Shown one piece after another: positions 7,123 through 14,607 of a DNA stretch of 64,000 nucleotides; the stretch's first letter is position 1, and every line of letters begins with the position of its first letter. Under the pieces are notes generated by a model. It did not search any database. It was given only the letters and a program-made list of their open reading frames with translations, and had not been told where the DNA came from. A program made the translations under genes and the position numbers. Source of the stretch: Rugamonas sp. A1-17 (GTDB lineage: Bacteria > Pseudomonadota > Gammaproteobacteria > Burkholderiales > Burkholderiaceae_D); the NCBI GenBank assembly GCA_025548565.1, contig JAJLPB010000007.1, forward strand, positions 1 to 64,000, read 5' to 3'.

Positions 7123-7138
7123 ACAACATATTTGTTGT
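7123..7138 (-). promoter_or_regulatory. Palindrome upstream of hicAB, probable operator
   Basis: ACAACA-TATT-TGTTGT is a perfect inverted repeat 36 bp upstream of the HicA homology start. Its place suits an operator for HicB. It also covers the only in-frame ATG upstream of hicA, which argues against that ATG being the start. Confidence 0.5.
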
Positions 7139-7228
7139 GTTTTGCGCGTGCGGATCAAAGTCAGATGAGTATGTGTCGTTGTACGTCACTTTCGGCAACA
7201 GCCGACATTAAACCTACGGGAACCCACC

Positions 7229-8020
7229 ATGACAGCATCCGCAGCGGCGCGACCCTTGATGGTCTTGCGCGATTTGAGCAAACGTTATGACAGCAGCGCC
7301 GGCAGCCTGATGGCGCTGGACGGCATCAACCTGGAGGTGCGGGCCGGCGAGTTCGTCGCCGTGGTCGGCAAGTCCGGCAGCGGCAAGTCGACCTTGCTGA
7401 ACCTGGCCAGCGGCATCGATACGCCGTCCTCCGGTGAGGTGTGGATAGACGGCGCCGCCGTGCATGGCATGCGGCAGTCGGAGCTGGCGCGCTGGCGCGG
7501 CCGCCATCTGGGCATCGTGTTCCAGTTCTTCCAGCTGCTGCCGACGCTGACCGTGGCCGAGAATGTGATGCTGCCGATGGATTTTTGCGCCACATATCCG
7601 GCGCGTGAGCGGCGTTCGCGCGCATTGGCGCTGCTAGCGCAACTCGATATCACCGCGCAGGCGGACAAGCTGCCGTCCGCGCTGTCCGGCGGCCAGCAGC
7701 AGCGCGCCGCGATCGCGCGCGCGCTGGCCAACGATGCGCCCATCCTGGTGGCCGACGAGCCGACCGGCAATCTCGATAGCGACACCACGCGCCAGATCAT
7801 GCAGCTGTTCGCGGACCTGGCCGGGCAGGGCAAGACGGTGCTGATGGTGACCCACGAGCGCGACTTCGGCCCATATTTCACGCGCGTGGTCACGCTGGCC
7901 GATGGCCGTATCCGCGCGCCGGGCGACGGCGCGGCCGGCATCGGCCACAACGACCGCATCGGCGACAACGACCACATCGACCACATCGACCACAGCGCCA
8001 ACCGGGTGCTTCATGCTTAG
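7229..8020 (+). CDS. ABC transporter ATP-binding protein, MacB/LolD type
   Basis: The 263-residue ATPase has Walker A GKSGSGKST (47-55), the LSGGQ signature (152-156), Walker B ILVADE (172-177) and the LolD/MacB-type TGNLDS D-loop. It should power the FtsX-type permease encoded next, whose ATG overlaps its stop by 8 bp. The last ~25 residues form an unusual His/Asp/Asn tail (NDRIGDNDHIDHIDH) encoded partly by a 9-bp tandem repeat. This tail lies outside the ATPase domain and could bind metal. The substrate is unknown. Relatives act in lipoprotein release, peptide export or envelope stress rather than in bulk import. Confidence 0.92.
   Translation: MTASAAARPLMVLRDLSKRYDSSAGSLMALDGINLEVRAGEFVAVVGKSGSGKSTLLNLASGIDTPSSGEVWIDGAAVHGMRQSELARWRGRHLGIVFQFFQLLPTLTVAENVMLPMDFCATYPARERRSRALALLAQLDITAQADKLPSALSGGQQQRAAIARALANDAPILVADEPTGNLDSDTTRQIMQLFADLAGQGKTVLMVTHERDFGPYFTRVVTLADGRIRAPGDGAAGIGHNDRIGDNDHIDHIDHSANRVLHA
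7970..7996 (+). repeat. 9-bp tandem repeat encoding His-Ile-Asp units
   Basis: GACCACATC occurs twice, followed by a third copy with one mismatch (GACCACAGC). It lies in frame at the 3' end of the ABC ATPase gene and codes for the Asp-His-Ile tail. Confidence 0.7.
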
Positions 8021-10430
8021 CCCGCGCTGGCGCAAGCTATTGCGCGACGTGGCGCTCACACCGGGCCGCGTGGCCTTGATGGTGCTGGCGATGGCCGCCG
8101 GCGTGTGCGCGCTGGCCACCATGTTGAGCAGCTACACGATCCTCAGCCGCGAGACCACGCGCAACTACCTCGACACCAACCCACCCTCGGCCACGCTGCA
8201 GCTGGAGCGCATCGACGCGCCGCTGCTGGCGGCAATACGCGCCTTCCCCGGCATCGCACAGGCGCAGGCCAGCGGCACGGTCGGCGTCACGCTGGCGGCC
8301 CAGGGCCAGGCCGAGGCGCTGCCGCTGACCATTTTCATGGTCGACGATTTCAATGCGCTGCACATCAACACCGTCTACCGCGAGCAGGGCGCATGGCCGC
8401 CGCCGGATGGTTCGCTGCTGCTGGAGCGCGACGCGCTGCGCCTGATCGGCCAACGCATCGGTCAGCGCATCGCCATCAGCACCGGCCACGGCGCGCCGCG
8501 ATCGCTGCTGATCTCCGGCACCGTGCACGATCCGGCGCTGCCGCCGGCCAGCCGCGGCCAGACCGTCTATGCCTACGCCACGCCGGCCACCGTGGCCGCG
8601 CTGGGGCTGGACGGCAGCCTGCGCCAGTTGAAGCTGACCGTCAGCGAGCAGCCGATGAACGTCGACGCCATCGAGGCGACGGTGGCGCGGCTGGCGCTCT
8701 GGCTGCGGCAGAACGGCCACGCGGTGGAGCGCATCCGGATACCGCCGCCGGGCGAGCATCCGCATCAAAAAGTCATGACCTCGATCCTGGCGATGCTGCT
8801 GGTGTTCAGCGGCGTGGCGCTGCTGCTGTCGGCGGTGCTGACGGCCACGGTGGTGGGCGGCATGCTGCAGCAGCAGCGGCGCCAGATCGGCGTGATGAAG
8901 ACCATCGGCGCAGGCCGCGCGCAGATCGCCGGCCTGTATCTGACGCTGGTGCTGGCGCTGGCCGGCGTCGCCACCACGCTGGGCATGACGGCCGGACTCG
9001 CGGCAGGACGCGCATTCTCGCGCGTGGTGCTCAACCAGATCCTCAACTTCACCATGCACAGTGGTGCGATTCCGCACTGGTGTTATCTGCTGCTGATCGC
9101 GGCTGGCGTGCTGCTGCCGCTGGCGATTGCCGCGGTGCCGATCGTGCAGGCCAGCGCGGCGACGGTGCAGGCGGCCATCAGCGACACCGGCACCCATGGC
9201 CAGCACTATGCCGCGACGGCGCCGGCCGCGTGGCTGGACCGCCTGCCGCTGGTCGACCGCAGCCGGCTGCTGGCGCTGCGCAACAGCCTGCGCCGGCGCG
9301 GCCGCCTGCTGCTGACATTGTCCCTGCTGGCGCTGGCCGGGGCCATGTACATGAGCAGCCTGAATATCCGGGCGGCGTCGGCGCGGCATCTGGTGGTGGC
9401 GGCGTCGGAGCGCCATTACGACATCGAAACCACGCTGGCGCGTCCGGCGCCGGTCGACCAGGTCACGCGGCTGTTAGGTGCGCTGCCCATTGTGGCGCGG
9501 GTCGAGGCGTGGGAGCGCAGCAGCGTGGCCCGCGAACGCGCGGACGGCCTGGGGATCGAGCGGGTCTACCCCGACGGCGCGCACGGCACGCTGGCGATAC
9601 AGGCGGTACCGGAGCACAACGCCACCCTCAGCCTGGAGATGCTGGCCGGGCGCTGGCTGGCCGGCGGCCAGTCCGGCGAGGTGGTGCTGAACAGCGCCGC
9701 GCTGGAGTTCTTTCCGCAGGCGCGGGTCGGCGGCAGCATCGGCATCGCCGCCCATGGCCGCACGCTGACCTTGCGGGTGGCCGGCATCGCGCGCCAGGAC
9801 ATGACGGCGGCCACGGTGTTCGTCTCGGCGCCGACCTACGCGCGCATGGCCGGCCGCGCGGGGCAGGCGACCAGCTACCTCGTGGTGCTGCGCGCTCACG
9901 ACGAGGTGGCCATCGCGCAGGCGGCGCGGGACGTCGGCCGCACCCTGGCCGGCGCCGGCATCGAGGTCCGCATGAACATGACGGAGACCATGCTGCGCAA
10001 GGAGGTCGATGGTCACTTCGACCTGCTGATCGCGGCCATGTTGTTCATCGCGCTGCTGATGGCGGCGGTGGGCCTGTTCGGGCTGGGCTCGGCGATGGGC
10101 AGCAACGTGGCCGAGCGCGGGCGCGAGTTCGGCATCATGCGCAGCGCCGGTGCCAGCTCCGCCGTGGTGCTGCGCAATGTGCTGGCCGAGGGCGTGCTGG
10201 TGGCGCTGATGAGCGTGCCGTTGGCGCTGGCGCTGTCATTGCCGCTGTCGGCGGCCATCGGCGCCTATCTGGGCGAGCTGCTGTTCGGGCTGGCCTTTCC
10301 GCTGACCGTGTCGGCCGCCGGCGCGCTGGCCTGGCTGGTCATGGTCTTGTTGGGCGCCTTGCTGGCGAGCGGCTTGCCGGCGTGGTCGGCCTCTCGCCTC
10401 AGTATTCATCAAACGCTTGCCAGTCTTTGA
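8013..10430 (+). CDS. ABC transporter permease, duplicated FtsX domains
   Basis: This 805-residue inner-membrane protein overlaps the ATPase gene by 8 bp. There is one N-terminal membrane helix (about 14-34), a large extracytoplasmic region, a first FtsX block near 255-400 (SILAMLLVFSGVALLLSAVL, then the RRQIGVMKTIGAGRAQI coupling motif), a second extracytoplasmic region and a C-terminal FtsX block (FDLLIAAMLFIALLMAAVGL, REFGIMRSAGAS). This is the YbbP/LolCE-like layout of ABC systems that act on envelope substrates instead of pumping small solutes. Translational coupling with the ATPase supports one complex. The substrate cannot be read from sequence. Confidence 0.9.
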   Translation: MLSPRWRKLLRDVALTPGRVALMVLAMAAGVCALATMLSSYTILSRETTRNYLDTNPPSATLQLERIDAPLLAAIRAFPGIAQAQASGTVGVTLAAQGQAEALPLTIFMVDDFNALHINTVYREQGAWPPPDGSLLLERDALRLIGQRIGQRIAISTGHGAPRSLLISGTVHDPALPPASRGQTVYAYATPATVAALGLDGSLRQLKLTVSEQPMNVDAIEATVARLALWLRQNGHAVERIRIPPPGEHPHQKVMTSILAMLLVFSGVALLLSAVLTATVVGGMLQQQRRQIGVMKTIGAGRAQIAGLYLTLVLALAGVATTLGMTAGLAAGRAFSRVVLNQILNFTMHSGAIPHWCYLLLIAAGVLLPLAIAAVPIVQASAATVQAAISDTGTHGQHYAATAPAAWLDRLPLVDRSRLLALRNSLRRRGRLLLTLSLLALAGAMYMSSLNIRAASARHLVVAASERHYDIETTLARPAPVDQVTRLLGALPIVARVEAWERSSVARERADGLGIERVYPDGAHGTLAIQAVPEHNATLSLEMLAGRWLAGGQSGEVVLNSAALEFFPQARVGGSIGIAAHGRTLTLRVAGIARQDMTAATVFVSAPTYARMAGRAGQATSYLVVLRAHDEVAIAQAARDVGRTLAGAGIEVRMNMTETMLRKEVDGHFDLLIAAMLFIALLMAAVGLFGLGSAMGSNVAERGREFGIMRSAGASSAVVLRNVLAEGVLVALMSVPLALALSLPLSAAIGAYLGELLFGLAFPLTVSAAGALAWLVMVLLGALLASGLPAWSASRLSIHQTLASL

Positions 10431-10441
10431 AAGGACACACC

Positions 10442-10552
10442 ATGAAAAAATCCGCACTGTATGCCGCCTTGATCGTCATGGGCATCGGCCTGTATGCCGC
10501 CGCGCGCTCGCTCGACCTGGTCGGCTTGTTCAAGCGCCTGCACGGCATGTGA
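10442..10552 (+). CDS. 36-residue membrane mini-protein linked to ABC transporter
   Basis: The ATG at 10442 lies 11 bp behind the permease stop and is preceded by AAAGGA. The product is MKKSALYAALIVMGIGLYAA followed by a short basic amphipathic end (ARSLDLVGLFKRLHGM). It has one hydrophobic helix with a positive start, so it is a small membrane protein or a very short signal-anchored peptide. Its position as last gene of the operon suggests it modifies or stabilises the transporter. It has no recognised family. Confidence 0.6.
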   Translation: MKKSALYAALIVMGIGLYAAARSLDLVGLFKRLHGM

Positions 10553-10560
10553 CGCGCGCA

Positions 10561-11268
10561 TCAACCGCCGTTGGCGACCCGCTGCTGGATGGCCTCGATC
10601 ACTTTTTCGGCGCGCATCTGACGCAGCACCGCCGCCAGCTGCACGGCCAGCGCTTCGTGCTGCTTGTTCAGGTAGTGGTACACGGGGAAGGAGGCCAGCG
10701 GCGGGTTGAGCACGCGCACCTCGTCGAGCTTGAGGTTCTTGATCACCGCCATGCCGGACAGGCGGTTGCCGACCACCAGGTCGGTGCGGCCCACCATCAT
10801 TTTCTGGAACGCCTGTGTCATGGTTGGCACAGCCTCGGTCCGCATGCCGACCGTGTTCTCCTGCACGATCTTGATCCCGCGCACGTGGCCGATGGTGTAG
10901 GGCTTGAGGCTGTCCCAGCCGTTGAGCTGGAAGTCGGTGCCGTGCGTGAAGACCACGATCTCATAGGTCAGCAGCGGCACCGGCACGATGATCAGGTTGG
11001 GGTATTGGCGGTCCATGCCCAGCTTCCGGTACAGCTCGCCGTCCATGCGGCCTTCGTTGGCATAGAGCAGCGTGCGCTCGCCCGGCAGGCGGTGCACCTC
11101 CAGCTTGTAGCCGAGCCGGCTGTAGGCCTCGCGCAGCACCTGCTCGGCGACGTCGGTGGCCGGGTCCTCGCCCAGCAGCGTGGAGACGTTGATGACGGGC
11201 CTGGCCGGCGCCGCCACGGCGGGCAGCCAGGGCAGCAGGGCAAGCTGGAGGAGGGTGCGGCGCTTCAT
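10561..11268 (-). CDS. Periplasmic amino-acid-type (SBP family 3) binding protein
   Basis: The 235-residue protein starts at the ATG at 11268 with a signal peptide (MKRRTLLQLALLPWLPAVAA). An earlier in-frame start would place a non-signal extension in front. The body follows the family-3 solute-binding layout: Y-x-L-E-V strand, GRMDGELYRK, VFTHGTDFQL, GHVRGIKIVQE, then a C-terminal helix with VAVQLAAVLRQMRAEKVIEAI. It is convergent with the ABC operon and has no permease partner beside it. Proteobacteria often carry such lone family-3 proteins, which may act as sensors or orphan receptors. Confidence 0.8.
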   Translation of the reverse strand: MKRRTLLQLALLPWLPAVAAPARPVINVSTLLGEDPATDVAEQVLREAYSRLGYKLEVHRLPGERTLLYANEGRMDGELYRKLGMDRQYPNLIIVPVPLLTYEIVVFTHGTDFQLNGWDSLKPYTIGHVRGIKIVQENTVGMRTEAVPTMTQAFQKMMVGRTDLVVGNRLSGMAVIKNLKLDEVRVLNPPLASFPVYHYLNKQHEALAVQLAAVLRQMRAEKVIEAIQQRVANGG

Positions 11269-11500
11269 GTTCGTGGGCTTTCTGCGTGGCTCAGCGTTGA
11301 GCCATGTCCTCAGCATATACGCTGGCGCGCCGATCCGCCAATAGCCGGCGGCTACCACGCCGCGCCGCGCGCCCGGAGCGTTGGATTCCGTCCACGCCGG
11401 CCGGCGCACGCTCCTGACAGAAACTGTCGCAGCTTGCCATTAGCATAAGGGTCATGCGGTGCCGACACAGAGCGCCGCGCCAACCTACCAGGAGAACACC

Positions 11501-11872
11501 ATGATCAGCCCTAACTATGTCCTGCTGTATGTCGACGATCCGGTCGCCAGCGCCGCCTACTACGCCGACCTGCTGGGCCAGCAGCCGGTGGATGTCTCGC
11601 CGACCTTCTCGCTGTTCGCGCTGGCCTCGGGCCTGATGCTGGGCCTGTGGTCGCGCCACACGGTCGAGCCGAAGGCGCTGGCCTCGGGCGGCGGCGGCGA
11701 GCTGTGCATCCGCGTCGACGACCGCAGCGTGCTCAACGACATGTACGCCGACTGGTCGGCGCGCGGCGTGACCATCGCCCAGCGCCCGGTGGCGATGGAC
11801 TTCGGCTACACCTTCATGGCCATCGACCGCGACGGCCACCGTCTGCGCGTGTTCGTGCGCGAGGGGGAGTAA
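11501..11872 (+). CDS. VOC superfamily (glyoxalase/dioxygenase-like) protein
   Basis: This 123-residue protein begins at the ATG at 11501, preceded by AGGAG. It has the VOC strand-helix pattern: YVLLYVDDPVASAAYYADLLG, then FALASGLMLGLWSRHTVEP, GELCIRVDD and GYTFMAIDRDGHRLRVFV. The family covers glyoxalase I-like, bleomycin-resistance-like and extradiol dioxygenase-like proteins. The metal-binding pattern is incomplete, so no reaction can be named. It is divergent from the family-3 binding protein. Confidence 0.8.
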   Translation: MISPNYVLLYVDDPVASAAYYADLLGQQPVDVSPTFSLFALASGLMLGLWSRHTVEPKALASGGGGELCIRVDDRSVLNDMYADWSARGVTIAQRPVAMDFGYTFMAIDRDGHRLRVFVREGE

Positions 11873-11915
11873 ACATGGCGGCGGCCGGCCCGGCACCGGC
11901 CGCCGCAATTCCCGG

Positions 11916-11973
11916 TTGACACTCAAAAACAATGAATGCTATATTCGTTCGCATGGATTGGTAACGTTTCCAA
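11916..11973 (+). promoter_or_regulatory. Sigma-70 promoter with LacI-type operator
   Basis: TTGACA (11916-11921) and TATATT (11940-11945) are spaced by 18 bp. Twelve bases further is TTGGTAACGTTTCCAA (11958-11973), a near-perfect palindrome with the central CG of LacI/GalR operators (one mismatch). It should control the sugar-binding protein gene at 12155, leaving a leader of about 200 bases. Confidence 0.75.
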
Positions 11974-12154
11974 TTTGATGTTTTCAAGGTGCCGTTTTCA
12001 ATCCATGTTGCACGACCCACGTCTCTTCGATTGCGAAGTTGCCGGCGCCAGCCAGGACAGGGCGCCGGATTTTTTGTGCGGGCGCCCGGCAACATGTAAC
12101 ATCGCACAACAGACCAACACAGCGCCGGGATACATCGGTGCGCAAGGAGACAGG

Positions 12155-13429
12155 ATGGACAAGCACCACAGGGGCGGCCGGGCCGTTCCGCTGCTGGCCG
12201 CGCTGGCGCTGGCCGCCGCTGCGGCCACCGCCACCGGCGCCAGCCACGCGGCCGCGCCGGCCGCCGGGCCGCGCGCCGAAGTGATGCACTGGTGGACCTC
12301 CAGCAGCGAGTCGGCCGCCGTGCGCAAGTTCGCCGACGCCTACCGCGCCGCCGGCGGCGTCTGGGCCGACACCGCCGTGGCCGGGGCCGACCAGGCCAAG
12401 GCGGTGGCGATCAACCGCATCGTCGGCGGCAATCCGCCCACCGCCGCCCAGTTCAACACCACCAAGCAGTTCCGCGACCTGATCGACCAGGGCTCGCTCA
12501 ACAACGTCGACGACATCGCCGCTCGCGACCACTGGGACCAGCTGATGCCGGGCCCGATGCTCGACGTCATCCGCGTCAAGGGCCATTACTACGCGCTGCC
12601 GGTGGACATCCACATGTCGACCTGGATCTGGTATTCCAAGGCCGCCTTCAGGAAGGCCGGCATCGCCGCCGAGCCCACCACGCCGGACGAGCTGTTCGCC
12701 GCGCTGGACAAGCTCAAGGCGGCCGGCCTGGTCGGCCTGGCGCACGGCGGCCAGCCGTGGCAGGAGAACATCCTGTTCCAGGCCATGCTGGCCAACGTCG
12801 GCGGCAAGCAGCTGTACCTGCAGGTGCTGCGCGACCGCGACCCCAAGGCGCTCAACTCCGAGGCGTTCAGGAAGGTGCTGACGGCCTTCAAGCGCCTGCA
12901 AAGCTATGTCGACGCCGGCTCGCCCAACCGCAACTGGAACGACGCCACTGCCATGCTCATCAGCGGCAAGGCCGGGGTGCAGATCATGGGCGACTGGGCC
13001 AAGGGCGAGTTCGCCGCCGCCAAACAGAGCGCCGGTAAGGACTTCGGCTGCATCGCCGGCCTGGGGCCCGCCGTGCCCTATCTGATCCAGGGCGACGCCT
13101 TCGTGTTCCCGAAAACCGCCAACCCCGACGCCGTCAAGGCGCAGAAGCTGCTGGCCACCACCATGCTGGCGCCGGCCGCGCAGCTGGAGTTCAGCAAGCT
13201 CAAAGGCTCGCTGCCGGTGCGCAGCGATATCGACGTGTCGTCGATGGACGCCTGCGCCCAGGCCGGCATGGCCATCATGAAGGACAAGTCGCGCCAGGTC
13301 GGCATGATCGAGGTCTACCTGACGCCGGACCAGAACGGCGCGCTGCAGGACGTGCTGACCGCCTTCTGGAACACCCGCATGCCGGTGGAGAAGGCGCAGA
13401 AAAGCATCGCCGCCGCGCTGCGCGACTGA
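12155..13429 (+). CDS. Sugar ABC transporter substrate-binding protein
   Basis: This 424-residue periplasmic protein starts at the ATG at 12155 (ribosome site AAGGAGA) with an Ala-rich signal peptide. It is a family-1 extracellular solute-binding protein: EVMHWWTSSSE start, GNPPTAAQF, YYALPVDIHMSTWIWYSKAAF, GGQPWQENILFQAML and IMGDWAKGEF are hallmarks of the glucose/mannose and oligosaccharide type (MalE/GtsA-like). No membrane permease or ATPase gene follows. The next gene is the LacI regulator, so the protein must use a transporter elsewhere or act as a sugar sensor. The upstream LacI-type operator ties it to the beta-glucoside locus. Confidence 0.9.
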   Translation: MDKHHRGGRAVPLLAALALAAAAATATGASHAAAPAAGPRAEVMHWWTSSSESAAVRKFADAYRAAGGVWADTAVAGADQAKAVAINRIVGGNPPTAAQFNTTKQFRDLIDQGSLNNVDDIAARDHWDQLMPGPMLDVIRVKGHYYALPVDIHMSTWIWYSKAAFRKAGIAAEPTTPDELFAALDKLKAAGLVGLAHGGQPWQENILFQAMLANVGGKQLYLQVLRDRDPKALNSEAFRKVLTAFKRLQSYVDAGSPNRNWNDATAMLISGKAGVQIMGDWAKGEFAAAKQSAGKDFGCIAGLGPAVPYLIQGDAFVFPKTANPDAVKAQKLLATTMLAPAAQLEFSKLKGSLPVRSDIDVSSMDACAQAGMAIMKDKSRQVGMIEVYLTPDQNGALQDVLTAFWNTRMPVEKAQKSIAAALRD

Positions 13430-13512
13430 CGGGATGGGCGGGCGGCGGCGCGCTTGTCACCGCCGGGCGCCATGGGGTATGCTTGCCGCCGACTGAACGG
13501 ATAAGGGAACCA

Positions 13513-14523
13513 GTGGCAACTATCAAGGACGTAGCCCGCCTGGCGGGAGTGGGGCTGGGCACTGCGTCGCGCGTGATCAGCGGCAAGGGCTCGGTGTCGC
13601 AGGCGACGCTGGAAAAGGTGCGCAAGGCGATCGAGGAGCTGGAGTTCCGCCCCTCGCACGCGGCGCGCTCGCTGTTGTCGGGCAGCTCGCAGATGATAGG
13701 CGTGTACATCCCCTACCTGAGCGGGACGTTCTACACGCCCATCCTGCAGTCGATCTACACCGCGCTGCGGGCGGCCGGCCTGAACATGGTGGTGGCCTTC
13801 GGCGTGGGCGACGGCGACGCGCGGCAGCAGGCGATCGAGGGCATCAACTTCCTGATCGAGCGCGGCAGCGACGGCCTGATCGTGATGAGCAACGCGTTGG
13901 AGGACGAGGACTTTGTGGCGCTGGGGCCGTTCCAGTCGCGGGTGGTGGTGATCAACCACGCCTTCGCCAGCATCGCCGGGCAGTGCTTCACCGTCGACCA
14001 CGAGGCCGGCGGCAGGCTGGCGGCGCGCACGCTGCTGGAGCAGGGCCACCGCCGGATCGCCGTGATCGCGGGCCGCGCCAGCGCGCCGGACAACCAGCAG
14101 CGCATCGCCGGTTTCCTGGTCGAGCTGGAGGCGGCGGGCATCGCTCCGGCGTCGGTGTGGATGGAGGACGGGCAGTTTTCGCCGGAGGGCGGCTGGGCCT
14201 GCGCCGAGCGGCTGATGGCGTCGGGTTACGAATTCACGGCGGTGTTTTGCGCCAACGATGAAATGGCGGTGGGAGCATTGTCCTGCTTCCAGCAGGCGGG
14301 GGTGGCGGTGCCGGAGCAGGTCTCGGTGCTGGGCTACGACGACACGCACAGCGCGGAATTCACCGCGCCGCGCCTGACGAGCGTGCACATCCCGTGGAGC
14401 GAAATGACGCTGAACGGTTTGAACTACCTGCTGAACCACTGCTACGAGTTGCAGCGGCCGGTGGAGCGGGACTACCGGCTGCACGTCACCCGGCGCGCGT
14501 CGCTGGCGGCGCCCAGGCAGTAA
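13513..14523 (+). CDS. LacI/GalR family transcriptional regulator
   Basis: This 336-residue repressor starts at the GTG at 13513, giving the canonical MATIKDVARLAGVGLGTASRV. Its helix-turn-helix and hinge helix (SHAARSLLSGSS) are followed by a periplasmic-binding-protein-like sugar sensor domain (IGVYIPYLSGTFYTPILQSI, EGINFLIERGSDGLIVM, VFCANDEMAVGALSCF, SVLGYDDTHSAEFTAPRLTSV). It sits between the sugar-binding protein and the glycosidases. The two LacI-type palindromes at 11958 and 14571 are its likely targets, with a glucoside or glucose as inducer. Both the targets and the inducer are inferred from context. Confidence 0.93.
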   Translation: MATIKDVARLAGVGLGTASRVISGKGSVSQATLEKVRKAIEELEFRPSHAARSLLSGSSQMIGVYIPYLSGTFYTPILQSIYTALRAAGLNMVVAFGVGDGDARQQAIEGINFLIERGSDGLIVMSNALEDEDFVALGPFQSRVVVINHAFASIAGQCFTVDHEAGGRLAARTLLEQGHRRIAVIAGRASAPDNQQRIAGFLVELEAAGIAPASVWMEDGQFSPEGGWACAERLMASGYEFTAVFCANDEMAVGALSCFQQAGVAVPEQVSVLGYDDTHSAEFTAPRLTSVHIPWSEMTLNGLNYLLNHCYELQRPVERDYRLHVTRRASLAAPRQ

Positions 14524-14531
14524 AGAACGAG

Positions 14532-14561
14532 GAGTATGCGCTGGCCGCATGCTCTTTTTTT
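14532..14561 (+). terminator. Intrinsic terminator after lacI-type gene
   Basis: GAGTATGCG (14532-14540) pairs with CGCATGCTC (14546-14554) and is followed by seven T. It separates the regulator from the GH1 gene, which therefore needs its own promoter. Confidence 0.75.
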
Positions 14562-14570
14562 GCAGTGCAA

Positions 14571-14584
14571 TGGAAACGATTCCA
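14571..14584 (+). promoter_or_regulatory. LacI-type operator before the GH1 gene
   Basis: TGGAAACGATTCCA has the central CG and the symmetric GGAA/TTCC arms typical of LacI/GalR operators (one off-symmetry base). It lies 24 bp before the GH1 start codon, where a bound repressor would block transcription. Confidence 0.75.
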
Positions 14585-14607
14585 CTAAAAAAGTTCCACC
14601 TAAAAAT

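Noticed and set aside
8105..10552. 815-codon frame on the plus strand over the ABC permease
   Set aside because: It is an out-of-frame shadow of the permease. Its product is Gly/Ala/Arg-rich without domain pattern and comes from the high-GC third positions.
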